Positions 1 through 6,763 of a stretch of 64,000 nucleotides of DNA are shown in pieces. The stretch is from positions 1 to 64,000 of the forward strand of contig CALMZV010000018.1 in the NCBI GenBank assembly GCA_937870755.1. The letters run 5' to 3'. The translations under genes were made by a program, and so were the position numbers. Origin of the DNA: an uncultured Methylocystaceae bacterium. Lineage in GTDB: Bacteria > Pseudomonadota > Alphaproteobacteria > Rhizobiales > Beijerinckiaceae. Numbering within the stretch: the first letter of the stretch is position 1; each line of letters opens with the position of its first letter. The notes under the pieces were generated by a model. The model was not told the DNA's origin and searched no databases. It saw only the letters and a program-made list of their open reading frames with translations.

Positions 1-205
1 TGCCGCCCATGCCGGACATGCCGCCCATGCCCGACATGCCGCCCATGCCCGACATACCGGACATGCCGCCCATGCCCGACATGCCGCCCATGCCCGACAT
101 ACCGGACATGCCGCTCATGCCGCCCATGCCCGACATGCCGCCCATGCCAGACATGCCGCCCATGCCCGACATGCCGCCCATGCCGGACATGCCGCCCATT
201 CCGCT
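1..205. repeat. 18-base tandem repeat inside the Gly/Met-repeat gene
   Basis: Imperfect head-to-tail copies of an 18-base unit (atgccgcccatgcc-gac type) run from the window edge to about 205. They are coding on the minus strand, where each unit gives Gly-Met-Gly-Gly-Met-Ser. Some units are shortened to 9 bases (Gly-Met-Ser only), so copy number probably varies by slippage. Not a CRISPR array, because there are no unique spacers. Confidence 0.9.
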
Positions 206-286
206 CATGCCCTGGGCCGAAGCGGCCGCTGACAGAACGAGCGCGAGCGCCGACGCGCCGATCAGAGCCTTGAGAGTCGATTTCAT
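1..286 (-). CDS. Secreted Gly/Met-repeat protein, partial (C-terminus beyond left edge)
   Basis: The reverse strand opens with ATG at 286, preceded by a GGAG ribosome site about 8 bases upstream. It encodes a signal peptide of about 24 residues (MKSTLKALIGASALALVLSA, then an AxA-type cleavage site) followed directly by tandem repeats of Gly-Met-Ser/Gly-Met-Gly-Gly. Repeats fill the remaining 70 residues and continue past position 1. At DNA level the repeat unit is about 18 bases. The protein should be exported. Methionine-rich secreted repeats in other proteins bind Cu(I), but no His or Cys is visible here and the function is unknown. The opposite strand also reads open (Met-Pro-Asp repeats) but lacks a signal or ribosome site. 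The signal peptide and start are clear; the role is not. Confidence 0.75.
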   Translation of the reverse strand, partial: MKSTLKALIGASALALVLSAAASAQGMSGMGGMSGMGGMSGMGGMSGMGGMSGMGGMSGMSGMSGMGGMSGMGGMSGMSGMGGMSGMGGMSGMGG

Positions 287-958
287 ACTGTTGCTCCAGT
301 CTTCGAGAATGTCAGCGTCACGCGGAATACGAGACGCCCCCCACGGGGCTTGCGACCCCTTGGCGGCAAGCGCCGCCACGTCGATCCGGCAGACACGATC
401 GCTCCATTTGCCCATGGCGCCCGTTCGCCGATCTCGAACGTGGCCAGACTACACGCGCGCCATCAGGTGTCTTTGATCCAGTCGGGCGACGCATCGTCGC
501 GGCGCGAATCATCGCCGCGCAGAATCGCCGGAAAACGCCCGCTCTTGCTGCGTGGCGCGGCGCGCACGGACAGTCGTGCGACAAAATATCACGCGCCAAC
601 GGCGAGCGCGCGACAACCCTTCCAAGGTCCGGCGCTGATTGCGGACGGGTGGGCGGATGCTGGCGGACGCGCGGACACGCCGCGCGTCCGTCGTCCCTTC
701 CCGGCGCATTCCACGCTTGGCCCGCAGCATCTCAATCGGGCTCGCGCAAGGCCGCCTGGGCCGAGGGCGCAATACCGCTCGCCGGTCGTGCCGGACGATC
801 GCGAAGGCAATGTGGAGTCACGAAACCGCCCGTGCATTGCGAAAGATCAACGGGCCCGTCGAAACCGCGCGCGCGGGCGCGACACGACGCCGCGCGCGGG
901 ACTGGACCGAGCGTTCGCGGTCGCGCATTCTCGCAGACGATTCCAATGGGTGGCGGGC
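287..958. other. Intergenic stretch without recognisable gene
   Basis: About 670 bases between the Gly/Met-repeat gene (reading left) and the glutathione S-transferase (reading right). Open frames occur on both strands, but their translations are Arg/Ala/Pro-rich as expected from random high-GC DNA, and none has a convincing ribosome site or resembles a family I know. It must hold the two divergent promoters; I cannot place them with confidence. Confidence 0.5.
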
Positions 959-1567
959 ATGAAGCTCTACGATCTCAAGGCCGGGTTGAACCCGCGTCGC
1001 GTGCGCATTTTTCTCGCCGAGAAAGGCGTGCCGATCGAAAAGATCGACATCGACATGACGAGCGGCGAGAACAAGGACGAGTCGTTCCTGGCCAAGAACC
1101 CGATGGGCACGCTGCCGGTGCTCGAATTCGACGACGGCTCCTATCTGGCCGAATCGATCGCCATCTGCCGCTATTTCGAGGAGCTTTATCCGCAGCCGTC
1201 GCTGTTCGGCGCCAGCCCGCTGGAGCGGGCCCGCATCGAGATGTGGAACCGGCGCATGGAGCTCGAGATCCAGCTGCCGATTCAGGACATCTTCCAGAAC
1301 CTTTCGCCGTTCTGGGCGACGCGGCGCCAGCAGGTCGCCGAATACGGCCGCGTGCGACAGGCGCAACTGCTCGAACGGATGGCCTGGCTCAACCGCGAGC
1401 TGGAAACGCGGCCCTATATCGCCGGGGACCGCTACACGGTCGCCGACATCACCGCGCAATGCGCATTCGTGATGGGAAAGGCGACGGGCTCGCCCATTCC
1501 GGAAGACCTGGTTCACCTGCGCCGCTGGTACGACCTCGTCACCAGCCGGCCGAGCGCGCGCGCCTGA
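959..1567 (+). CDS. Glutathione S-transferase family protein
   Basis: A 202-residue protein of usual GST length. Residues 1-80 form the thioredoxin-like N-terminal domain, with the conserved cis-proline (P53 in GTLPVLEF) and the glutathione-contacting Glu65-Ser66 (YLAES). The rest is the helical C-terminal domain, ending in the usual IAGDRYTVADI capping motif. It probably conjugates or otherwise uses glutathione in the cytoplasm; substrate cannot be told. The frame is open far upstream to 350, but homology begins at the ATG at 959 (MKLYDLKAG), so the longer version is rejected. It stands alone, with an AraC-type regulator 73 bases downstream on the same strand. Confidence 0.9.
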   Translation: MKLYDLKAGLNPRRVRIFLAEKGVPIEKIDIDMTSGENKDESFLAKNPMGTLPVLEFDDGSYLAESIAICRYFEELYPQPSLFGASPLERARIEMWNRRMELEIQLPIQDIFQNLSPFWATRRQQVAEYGRVRQAQLLERMAWLNRELETRPYIAGDRYTVADITAQCAFVMGKATGSPIPEDLVHLRRWYDLVTSRPSARA

Positions 1568-1640
1568 GCCGGCGATTTCCGCAGGATTTATCAAAATGGC
1601 TCCTGCTAACGTCTCCGAAACGTGAGGCGGAGCGCGGCGC

Positions 1641-2483
1641 ATGGAGAATTTCAACGATCGGTCGGCCTATGCGGAGCGGCTTGCACGCGTGATGGCCTAT
1701 ATCCACGACCATCTCGATGAGGAGCTCGACTTCGCGCGGCTGGCCGAGGTCGCCTGCCTGTCGCCGTATCACTGGCATCGGATTTATCTCGCGCTGTATG
1801 GCGAATCGGCTGCGGCCACTGTGCGGCGTCTGCGCCTGCATCGCGCGGCCGGCGATCTCGCCAATTGCGCCACGCCCATCGCCGAAATCGCAACGCGCGC
1901 GGGCTACGACAGCGTCGCTGCGTTCAACCGCGCGTTCAAGGCCGTCTATGGCGCGCCGCCGGCGCAGTTCCGCCGTGAAGGCGGACCGTTTGGCGCCCGT
2001 CCAGCCGGAGAAGAAACCATGCACGATCTCAAAATTCTCGAAACGCCGCGCCGCCGCCTCGCCGTCGCGCCGCACATTGGACCCTATATCGAAATCGGCC
2101 GAGCGTTCGACGCGCTTTATGGCGTGCTCGGCGCGCGCAATCTCATCAGGCCGACGCAGGAAATGATCGCGGTCTACTGCGACGACCCGTCAGCGGTTGC
2201 GCCTGCAGCATTGCGATCGGCAGCCGGCGTTTCGGTGGACTCCGACTTCCCGATCGCTCCACCGCTCGAGGAATTCATCATTGCGGGCGGTCCCTGCGCC
2301 GTGTTGCGCCATACCGGCCCATATGCGCAACTGAAGAGCGCCTACGACTGGCTGTTCGGCGTCTGGCTGCCGTCGTCGGGCCGCGTTCCTGCGGACCAGC
2401 CGGTCTACGAAGTCTACATCAACAATCCGCAGACGGCGGCGCAGGCCGATCTCGTCACCGACATTCATCTGCCATTGCGTTAG
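1641..2483 (+). CDS. AraC-family regulator with GyrI-like effector domain
   Basis: A 280-residue protein. Residues 10-112 are an AraC/XylS double helix-turn-helix (LARVMAYIHDHLDEELDFAR, then the second helix unit with GYDSVAAFNRAFK). Residues 128-280 match the GyrI-like/SOUL-related small-molecule binding fold. This order, DNA-binding domain first, is that of Rob/SoxS-like and multidrug-sensing regulators such as the TipAS/BmrR effector group. It is expected to activate transcription in response to a hydrophobic or cationic ligand. It may control the GST just upstream, but no binding site could be recognised. Its stop overlaps the stop of the convergent pyridoxal kinase gene by four bases. 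Confidence 0.88.
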   Translation: MENFNDRSAYAERLARVMAYIHDHLDEELDFARLAEVACLSPYHWHRIYLALYGESAAATVRRLRLHRAAGDLANCATPIAEIATRAGYDSVAAFNRAFKAVYGAPPAQFRREGGPFGARPAGEETMHDLKILETPRRRLAVAPHIGPYIEIGRAFDALYGVLGARNLIRPTQEMIAVYCDDPSAVAPAALRSAAGVSVDSDFPIAPPLEEFIIAGGPCAVLRHTGPYAQLKSAYDWLFGVWLPSSGRVPADQPVYEVYINNPQTAAQADLVTDIHLPLR

Positions 2484-3328
2484 AGGGGCGTGGCGGCGAA
2501 CTGACGGGTCGGCGCGACGAATTCGTTCTGCGCCTCGACGAGGAGAATTTCGCGCGAGCCGGCCGCGGCGGTGCGCTCAAGCAGTCCGAAAACGGACGAG
2601 GCGGCGCGCTCGAGCGCCACGCGCGGCGCGCCAGTCGCCAGCATATGCGCGAAGAACAGCGCCGCGATCGCATCGCCGGCGCCGTTGACGGAAATGTCGA
2701 GGCGCGGCGTGCGCAGCCGCCAGACGCCCTCGGCCCCCGCCGCGACGATATCGAGCGCGTCCGCAGGCGTGTCGTCGATGCGCAGCGAGGTGACGAGCGC
2801 CACGCGCGGACCTCGCGCCTGCAATCGCGCAAGCGCCGCGCGCAGATCCGCCTTGGTTGCGACGCGATGGCCCGACAGAAACTCCAGCTCGAAATGATTG
2901 GGCGTGACGATATCGGCGAGCGACAGGGCGTCGTTGGAGAAGAACTCCGGCACGCCGGGCCGCACGAATACGCCGCGCCCGACATCGCCGATGACCGGAT
3001 CGCAACAATAGAGCGCGGCGCGATTGCGCGCCTTCACGCGCGCGGCGGCCGACAGGATCGCGGCGCCCGTTTCCGGCGCACCGACATAGCCCGACAACAC
3101 GCCATCGCAGTCAGCGAGCGCGCCGCGTTCGTCGACGCCTTCGACGCATTCGGCGATCAGTTGCGCGTCGAACGCCGCGCCGCGCCAGGCGCCGTAGCCG
3201 GTATGGTTGGAGAACTGCACGGTGTGGATCGGCCAGACCTCGTGGCCAAGCCGCTGCAGAGGAAAAACGGCGGCGGCGTTGCCGACATGGCCGAAGGCGA
3301 CGTGCGACTGAATGGAGAGAATGTTCAT
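2480..3328 (-). CDS. pdxY: Pyridoxal kinase
   Basis: A 282-residue member of the PfkB/ribokinase-like pyridoxal kinase family, which phosphorylates pyridoxal (and pyridoxine) with ATP in vitamin B6 salvage. Diagnostic features are the start [17 protein letters not shown], the substrate-loop region with [19 protein letters not shown] in the middle, TPNHFELE, and the anion-hole/catalytic motif NGAGDA with Asp near residue 219. Length is normal. PdxY is preferred over PdxK from the overall pattern, but the two are not always separable by sequence. Cytoplasmic. Divergent from the thioesterase gene at 3437. Confidence 0.9.
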   Translation of the reverse strand: MNILSIQSHVAFGHVGNAAAVFPLQRLGHEVWPIHTVQFSNHTGYGAWRGAAFDAQLIAECVEGVDERGALADCDGVLSGYVGAPETGAAILSAAARVKARNRAALYCCDPVIGDVGRGVFVRPGVPEFFSNDALSLADIVTPNHFELEFLSGHRVATKADLRAALARLQARGPRVALVTSLRIDDTPADALDIVAAGAEGVWRLRTPRLDISVNGAGDAIAALFFAHMLATGAPRVALERAASSVFGLLERTAAAGSREILLVEAQNEFVAPTRQFAATPL

Positions 3329-3436
3329 GCGGCGAATCTAGAACACCCGCCGTCCAAGCGAAATCGGGGGCGTTGCCAGCCGCGCCCGGACATGCAAAAT
3401 CAGATTAACTGAGTAATTAAACGGGATGGAAGCATC

Positions 3437-3907
3437 ATGACCGCGCACGCCAGTTACACAGAAGCAAAACCGCCGGCGCCGGAGGGCTGGCGCCTGTTCG
3501 ACGTGCGCGGCGGGTTCATCGACCAGAACGGCCCGCTGTTCTTTCGCAAGGACGACGGCGACTTCCTGCTCGGCATGCGAATCGAGGAACGGCATTGCAA
3601 CCCGCGCAAGGTCGGCCACGGCGGCTGGCTGATGACGTTCGCGGACATGATGATGCCCATGGCCGCGCATCATCATCCCAAGGTCGGGCGTAAGTTCCTG
3701 CCGACCATCAGCCTGACGACGGATTTTCTCGCGCCGGCGCCGCTGGGTTCGTGGCTTTGGGGGCGCACGAACGTCTTGCGCGTGACGCGCAATCTGGTGT
3801 TCGCGCAGGGGTTGATCCATGCGGACGAGGCGCTGATCGCGCGCGTGAACGGTATCTTCAAGATCGGCGAGCCGCTGGCGAATCTCATCGGCGATGCGGA
3901 CGTGTGA
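3437..3907 (+). CDS. PaaI-family thioesterase (hotdog fold)
   Basis: A 156-residue hotdog-fold protein with the PaaI/HGG signature at residues 61-70 (HGGWLMTFAD), where the HGG loop and the Asp/Glu position line the active site. Such enzymes hydrolyse acyl-CoA thioesters, often aromatic or short-chain ones, in the cytoplasm. Start at ATG 3437 fits the family length. The region upstream (3405-3422) is unusually AT-rich for this DNA and may hold the promoter. No partner pathway genes are adjacent, so the substrate is undefined. Confidence 0.85.
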   Translation: MTAHASYTEAKPPAPEGWRLFDVRGGFIDQNGPLFFRKDDGDFLLGMRIEERHCNPRKVGHGGWLMTFADMMMPMAAHHHPKVGRKFLPTISLTTDFLAPAPLGSWLWGRTNVLRVTRNLVFAQGLIHADEALIARVNGIFKIGEPLANLIGDADV

Positions 3908-3977
3908 GGCCGCGCCGCCGCTTGACCGGCGCCGCGCCGTTCGGCCAGTTTCGGGGCGCTGCAATCCAGAGGCGCCC

Positions 3978-4319
3978 ATGAAGCCGTTCCATGTCTGTCT
4001 GATGCTTTCGATCGCGCTCGGCCTGGCCGGCTGCAACGCCGCTCAGAACCCGCCGCCGGCGGCCAGCGCGCCCGCGCATAACGCCGGCGTCACGCCGTCG
4101 GGGTTCAAGCTGCCGGAAGGCGCGGGCTGTTCGGGCGAGATCGCGCGCTATCGCGCCGTCATCGCCAACGACCGGGCGACCGGGCATGTCGGCGCGTCCG
4201 TCGCGGAGCGGATCGAGGGCGAGATCGGCCAGGCGGCGGCGTCCTGCCAGGCGGGCAAGGAAGGCGAGGCGATCGCGCTCGTGCGCGCGAGCAAGGCGCG
4301 CCACGGCTATCCGGGTTGA
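3978..4319 (+). CDS. Putative lipoprotein, unknown function
   Basis: A 113-residue protein with a lipoprotein signal peptide: a short hydrophobic stretch ending in the lipobox LAGC, with Cys19 as lipidation site, followed by a Pro/Ala-rich linker and a small domain containing two further Cys (GCSGEIARYRAVI and SCQAGKEGEA) that could form a disulfide. Similar small lipoproteins of about 110 residues are common in Rhizobiales but have no assigned role that I know. The frame is open from 3894, but the ATG at 3978 gives the signal peptide. The 3' end overlaps the convergent Nudix gene by 13 bases. Confidence 0.75.
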   Translation: MKPFHVCLMLSIALGLAGCNAAQNPPPAASAPAHNAGVTPSGFKLPEGAGCSGEIARYRAVIANDRATGHVGASVAERIEGEIGQAAASCQAGKEGEAIALVRASKARHGYPG

Positions 4320-5014
4320 GCGAAGGCGTGCGCCAGATAGACGCCGATGAAATCCGGCGTCGTCAGGCGGGCCAGATCGTTCATGCCGAACACCGCGCGC
4401 AGGCCGGCGAGTTCCGGTCGCCGCTCGCGCTGCATGTGCCGGACGACGCGCGCGGCGGCCTCGGCCGCGCTCTCGCGCACGCTCACGCCGCGCAGACAGG
4501 CGATGCGCGGTCCCATCTCCACGATCGTCCAGAGCGGATCGACCTGCGCTTCGTCCATCGCGAAGCCGGTTTCCTCCTCCAGTTCGCGCGCGACGGAGCC
4601 CGCCAGATCGACCGCGCCGTCGCGCACGTCGGACGGGTCGGGCGTGCCGGCGGGAAAATAGCATTGGCCGGCGTTGGCGGTGTGGGCGGCCATCTCGCCG
4701 AGTAGAAACGCGCCGTCCGACGAGCGCAGCGCCGCCATCGCGAAGCCGTTGAACACGGCGGCGTCGGGAAAGCCGAAATCGCGCCAGGCGATGAAGGCCG
4801 AGAAATCCGTCTCGAAATAGGTCGCGCGGTAGACGCCGTTCTCGATGCGCGGCGCCCGGCAAAGCAGCACGCGGCCGTCGAACAGCGCGGGCTTTTCGGC
4901 GACGAGTTTCTTCCAATGCGCGGCGATCGCGGCGCGTTGCGTGCGCGCGAACGGCCAGTCGCAGGCTTCGACCGGGCATTCCAGTCTCTCGACGCGATGG
5001 ATGCGCGCGCTCAC
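4307..5014 (-). CDS. Nudix hydrolase
   Basis: A 235-residue protein with a Nudix box around residues 123-150, ending in RELEEETG (143-150), which supplies the metal-binding glutamates. The first Glu of the canonical GX5EX7REUXEEXGU pattern is replaced, a variation I believe is normal in this rhizobial group (PAGTPDPSDV...DL.GS..RELEEETG). Nudix enzymes hydrolyse nucleoside-diphosphate-linked substrates; the substrate here is unknown. The start is taken as GTG at 5014, because GTGA overlaps the stop of the upstream phzF-like gene, giving translational coupling. A much longer open frame exists upstream but lies inside the phzF gene. Confidence 0.82.
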   Translation of the reverse strand: MSARIHRVERLECPVEACDWPFARTQRAAIAAHWKKLVAEKPALFDGRVLLCRAPRIENGVYRATYFETDFSAFIAWRDFGFPDAAVFNGFAMAALRSSDGAFLLGEMAAHTANAGQCYFPAGTPDPSDVRDGAVDLAGSVARELEEETGFAMDEAQVDPLWTIVEMGPRIACLRGVSVRESAAEAAARVVRHMQRERRPELAGLRAVFGMNDLARLTTPDFIGVYLAHAFAQPG

Positions 5015-5913
5015 AGGCTCAGCGTTCCATCCGACACCCGCACCGCGTGGCCGCCGATGGTGGCGGCGGCGAGCGCGCCCGCCTCGACCGTCAGCCCCAG
5101 CACGATCTGCGACGGACGGCCCATTTCGTAGCCCTGTTCGATGACGAGATCGTGCGCGCCGTCTTCCGGCCGCTCGAATGCGACCGCCTGGCCGGCGAAG
5201 GCGGCTGCGGCCGCGCCGGTGGCGGGGTCCTCCACCATGCCGAGGCCGGCGGAAAACATGCGCGCATGGACGGAATGGGCCGGGTCCGCCGTCTCGCGCG
5301 TGTAGAGAAAGGCGCCGCGCCCGCCCGCGAGCGCGCTGGCGAGCAGCGTGGGGTTCGGCGCGGCGCGCGCGATGGCCGCGAGGCCCTCGACCGGCACGCA
5401 GCAGAAGGGCGTTCCGGCCGACCAGACCTGCGGGCGATGGCCGTCGAAACCGATTTCGGAAATCTCCAGCGACAGGGCCGCGGCAAGACGCGCGGGATCG
5501 GCGTCGGCGATTTTTTCCGGCAGGCGGGGCAGGTCGAAATAGCAGAACGAGGCGCCTTCCCGCTCGAGCCGCACGGTGCAGCGGATGGCGCCGACCGCCT
5601 CCTCCAGCACCACCTGAAGATCGCGCCCGCCCGCCATTTCGGGCGCGCGCAGCCCCGCGATCAGCACGGCCGCGCCGACCGTCGGGTGGCCCGCGAATGG
5701 CAGTTCGGCCGCGGGCGTGAAAATGCGCAGCCGCGCCGTGTTCACCGGATTGGCCGGGGGCAGCACGAACACCGTCTCCGACAGGTTGAACTCGCGCGCG
5801 ATCTTCTGCATGGCCGCGCCGTCCAATCCCCCGGCGTCGCGCACGACCGCCAGCGGATTGCCGGCGAGCGCGAATTTCGTAAAAACGTCGAGCGTGTGGA
5901 ATCGCCGCTGCAT
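5011..5913 (-). CDS. PhzF-family isomerase
   Basis: A 300-residue protein of the PhzF/diaminopimelate-epimerase-like superfamily. It starts with the typical RRFHTLDVFT and GNPLAVV, has the catalytic glutamate in LSETVFV (E46, equivalent to PhzF E45), and the glycine-rich phosphate-binding loop ELPFAGHPTVGAA. Second-half motifs include PATGAAAAAFAG. PhzF itself isomerises 2,3-dihydro-3-hydroxyanthranilate in phenazine synthesis, but no other phz gene is present, so this is one of the many orphan PhzF-like enzymes of unknown substrate. It is the first gene of a two-gene operon with the Nudix hydrolase and is divergent from the HAD gene 32 bases away. Confidence 0.88.
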   Translation of the reverse strand: MQRRFHTLDVFTKFALAGNPLAVVRDAGGLDGAAMQKIAREFNLSETVFVLPPANPVNTARLRIFTPAAELPFAGHPTVGAAVLIAGLRAPEMAGGRDLQVVLEEAVGAIRCTVRLEREGASFCYFDLPRLPEKIADADPARLAAALSLEISEIGFDGHRPQVWSAGTPFCCVPVEGLAAIARAAPNPTLLASALAGGRGAFLYTRETADPAHSVHARMFSAGLGMVEDPATGAAAAAFAGQAVAFERPEDGAHDLVIEQGYEMGRPSQIVLGLTVEAGALAAATIGGHAVRVSDGTLSL

Positions 5914-5945
5914 GGCGCCATGCTACACGAAGGCGGAGCGTTCGC

Positions 5946-6548
5946 ATGTTCGTGGTGTTCGATATCGGCAATGTGCTGCTGCGCTGGGACCCCCGCATTC
6001 TCGCGCGCCGGCTGATCGCCGACCCCGAACGGGTCGAGCATTTCATGGCGACCGCTTGCGGGCCGGATCATCTGGCGGCGTTCGACCGCACGGACGATTG
6101 CGGCGCCGTGACCGATGCGCGCGCCGCGACCTTTCCGGATTTCGCGGCGGAGCTGCGCGCCTTCAACGAACGCTGGCTGGAGACGATCGACGGGCCGATC
6201 GCCGAGAACGTCGCCCTTTTGGCGCGACTGAAGGCCGTGGGCCGGCCCGTCTACGCGCTCACCAATTTCGCGGCCGACAAGTTCGAGCAGTCGCGACTGC
6301 TTTGGCCTTTCCTCGACAGTTTCGATGTGGCGGTCGTCTCGGGGCGGGAAGGGACGATCAAGCCGGAACCGGCGATTTTCGAGATTCTGCTGGCCCGCAC
6401 CGGCCGGGCCGCGGGCCAGTTGCTGTTCATCGACGATTCCGCCGCCAATGTCGCGGCCGCGCGGGCGGCGGGAATCGAGACCATCCAGTACGCGCCGGGG
6501 CTGGACCTTGGCGGCGCGCTGCGGGCGCGCGGGATCGCCGGCGCCTGA
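5946..6548 (+). CDS. HAD-family hydrolase (YihX/dehalogenase-like)
   Basis: A 200-residue haloacid dehalogenase superfamily protein. Motif I is FDIGNVLL with nucleophile Asp6; the usual second Asp is Gly8, as in the YihX and 2-haloacid dehalogenase-like groups. Motif II is LTNF (T106), motif III Lys139 in IKPEPAIF, and motif IV FIDDSAANV (D163/D164). It carries the subfamily I helical cap after motif I. Probable role: a small-molecule phosphatase such as a sugar-phosphatase, or a dehalogenase; sequence alone does not decide. Starts 32 bases from the divergent phzF-like gene, so both promoters must be very compact. Confidence 0.86.
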   Translation: MFVVFDIGNVLLRWDPRILARRLIADPERVEHFMATACGPDHLAAFDRTDDCGAVTDARAATFPDFAAELRAFNERWLETIDGPIAENVALLARLKAVGRPVYALTNFAADKFEQSRLLWPFLDSFDVAVVSGREGTIKPEPAIFEILLARTGRAAGQLLFIDDSAANVAAARAAGIETIQYAPGLDLGGALRARGIAGA

Positions 6549-6557
6549 CCGCGCCGC

Positions 6558-6586
6558 TTGACCGTGCGGGGGCGAGCTTGTAGGAG
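6558..6586 (+). promoter_or_regulatory. Promoter of the ilv leader
   Basis: TTGACC (6558-6563), a 17-base spacer and TAGGAG (6581-6586) form a good sigma-70 promoter. It would start transcription near 6593, about 20 bases before the leader peptide, which fits an attenuator leader. Confidence 0.6.
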
Positions 6587-6612
6587 AACATTCGAAAAGT
6601 GCGGGTCGGGCC

Positions 6613-6663
6613 ATGCGCAACATTCTTGTCGTAACGCGAGCGCCAGAGACGGAGCGGGCCTGA
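6613..6663 (+). CDS. ilvIH leader peptide (attenuator)
   Basis: A 16-codon reading frame, MRNILVVTRAPETERA, sits 101 bases ahead of the acetolactate synthase gene. Codons 4-7 read Ile-Leu-Val-Val (ATT CTT GTC GTA), exactly the three products of the pathway, and three of the four codons are of types that look rare in this high-GC DNA. The frame ends at TGA 6661-6663, inside the element that can pair with the terminator (next entry). Leader peptides rich in Ile/Val/Leu codons are the known sensors of ilv operon attenuation in proteobacteria: shortage of charged tRNA stalls the ribosome on these codons. The ribosome site is weak (GGGTCGGG). The design is convincing; no experimental support is visible from sequence. 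Confidence 0.85.
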   Translation: MRNILVVTRAPETERA

Positions 6664-6717
6664 ACCCCGCCACTCCGCCGATGGCGCATTCACGAGGTCC
6701 CGAAGGGGGCCTTTTTT
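6656..6717 (+). promoter_or_regulatory. ilv transcription attenuator (antiterminator/terminator)
   Basis: The terminator is AGGTCCC (6695-6701), loop GAAG, GGGGCCT (6706-6712) and a six-T run. The sequence GGGCCT at 6656-6661 can instead pair with 6695-6701, sequestering the first terminator arm. A ribosome stalled at codons 4-7 (6622-6633) leaves 6656-6661 free, so antitermination follows; one that reaches the stop codon at 6661 covers it and termination follows. This is the classical mutually exclusive pairing of amino-acid attenuators. The pairings are visible by eye; energies were not computed. Confidence 0.82.
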
Positions 6718-6763
6718 GTTGGCCGTTCGCCGGCCCCGACGAACGAACGCCGAGGACAGAACG

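Noticed and set aside
1-205. Possible CRISPR array at the left edge
   Set aside because: Units abut head to tail without unique spacers and keep a protein reading frame.
9-476. Plus-strand reading frame rich in Met-Pro-Asp repeats over the left-edge tandem repeat
   Set aside because: The opposite strand has a ribosome site and signal peptide, and here the repeat is followed by random Arg/Ser-rich sequence.
3405-3423. TTAACTGAGTAATTAA ahead of the thioesterase as a CtrA box
   Set aside because: The two TTAA words are eight bases apart instead of seven, so it does not fit the consensus; it may simply be an AT-rich promoter.
5011-6046. Long 579-residue frame fusing upstream sequence to the Nudix hydrolase
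   Set aside because: Its first 340 codons are a shadow of the PhzF-like gene; the GTG overlapping the PhzF stop is the natural start.
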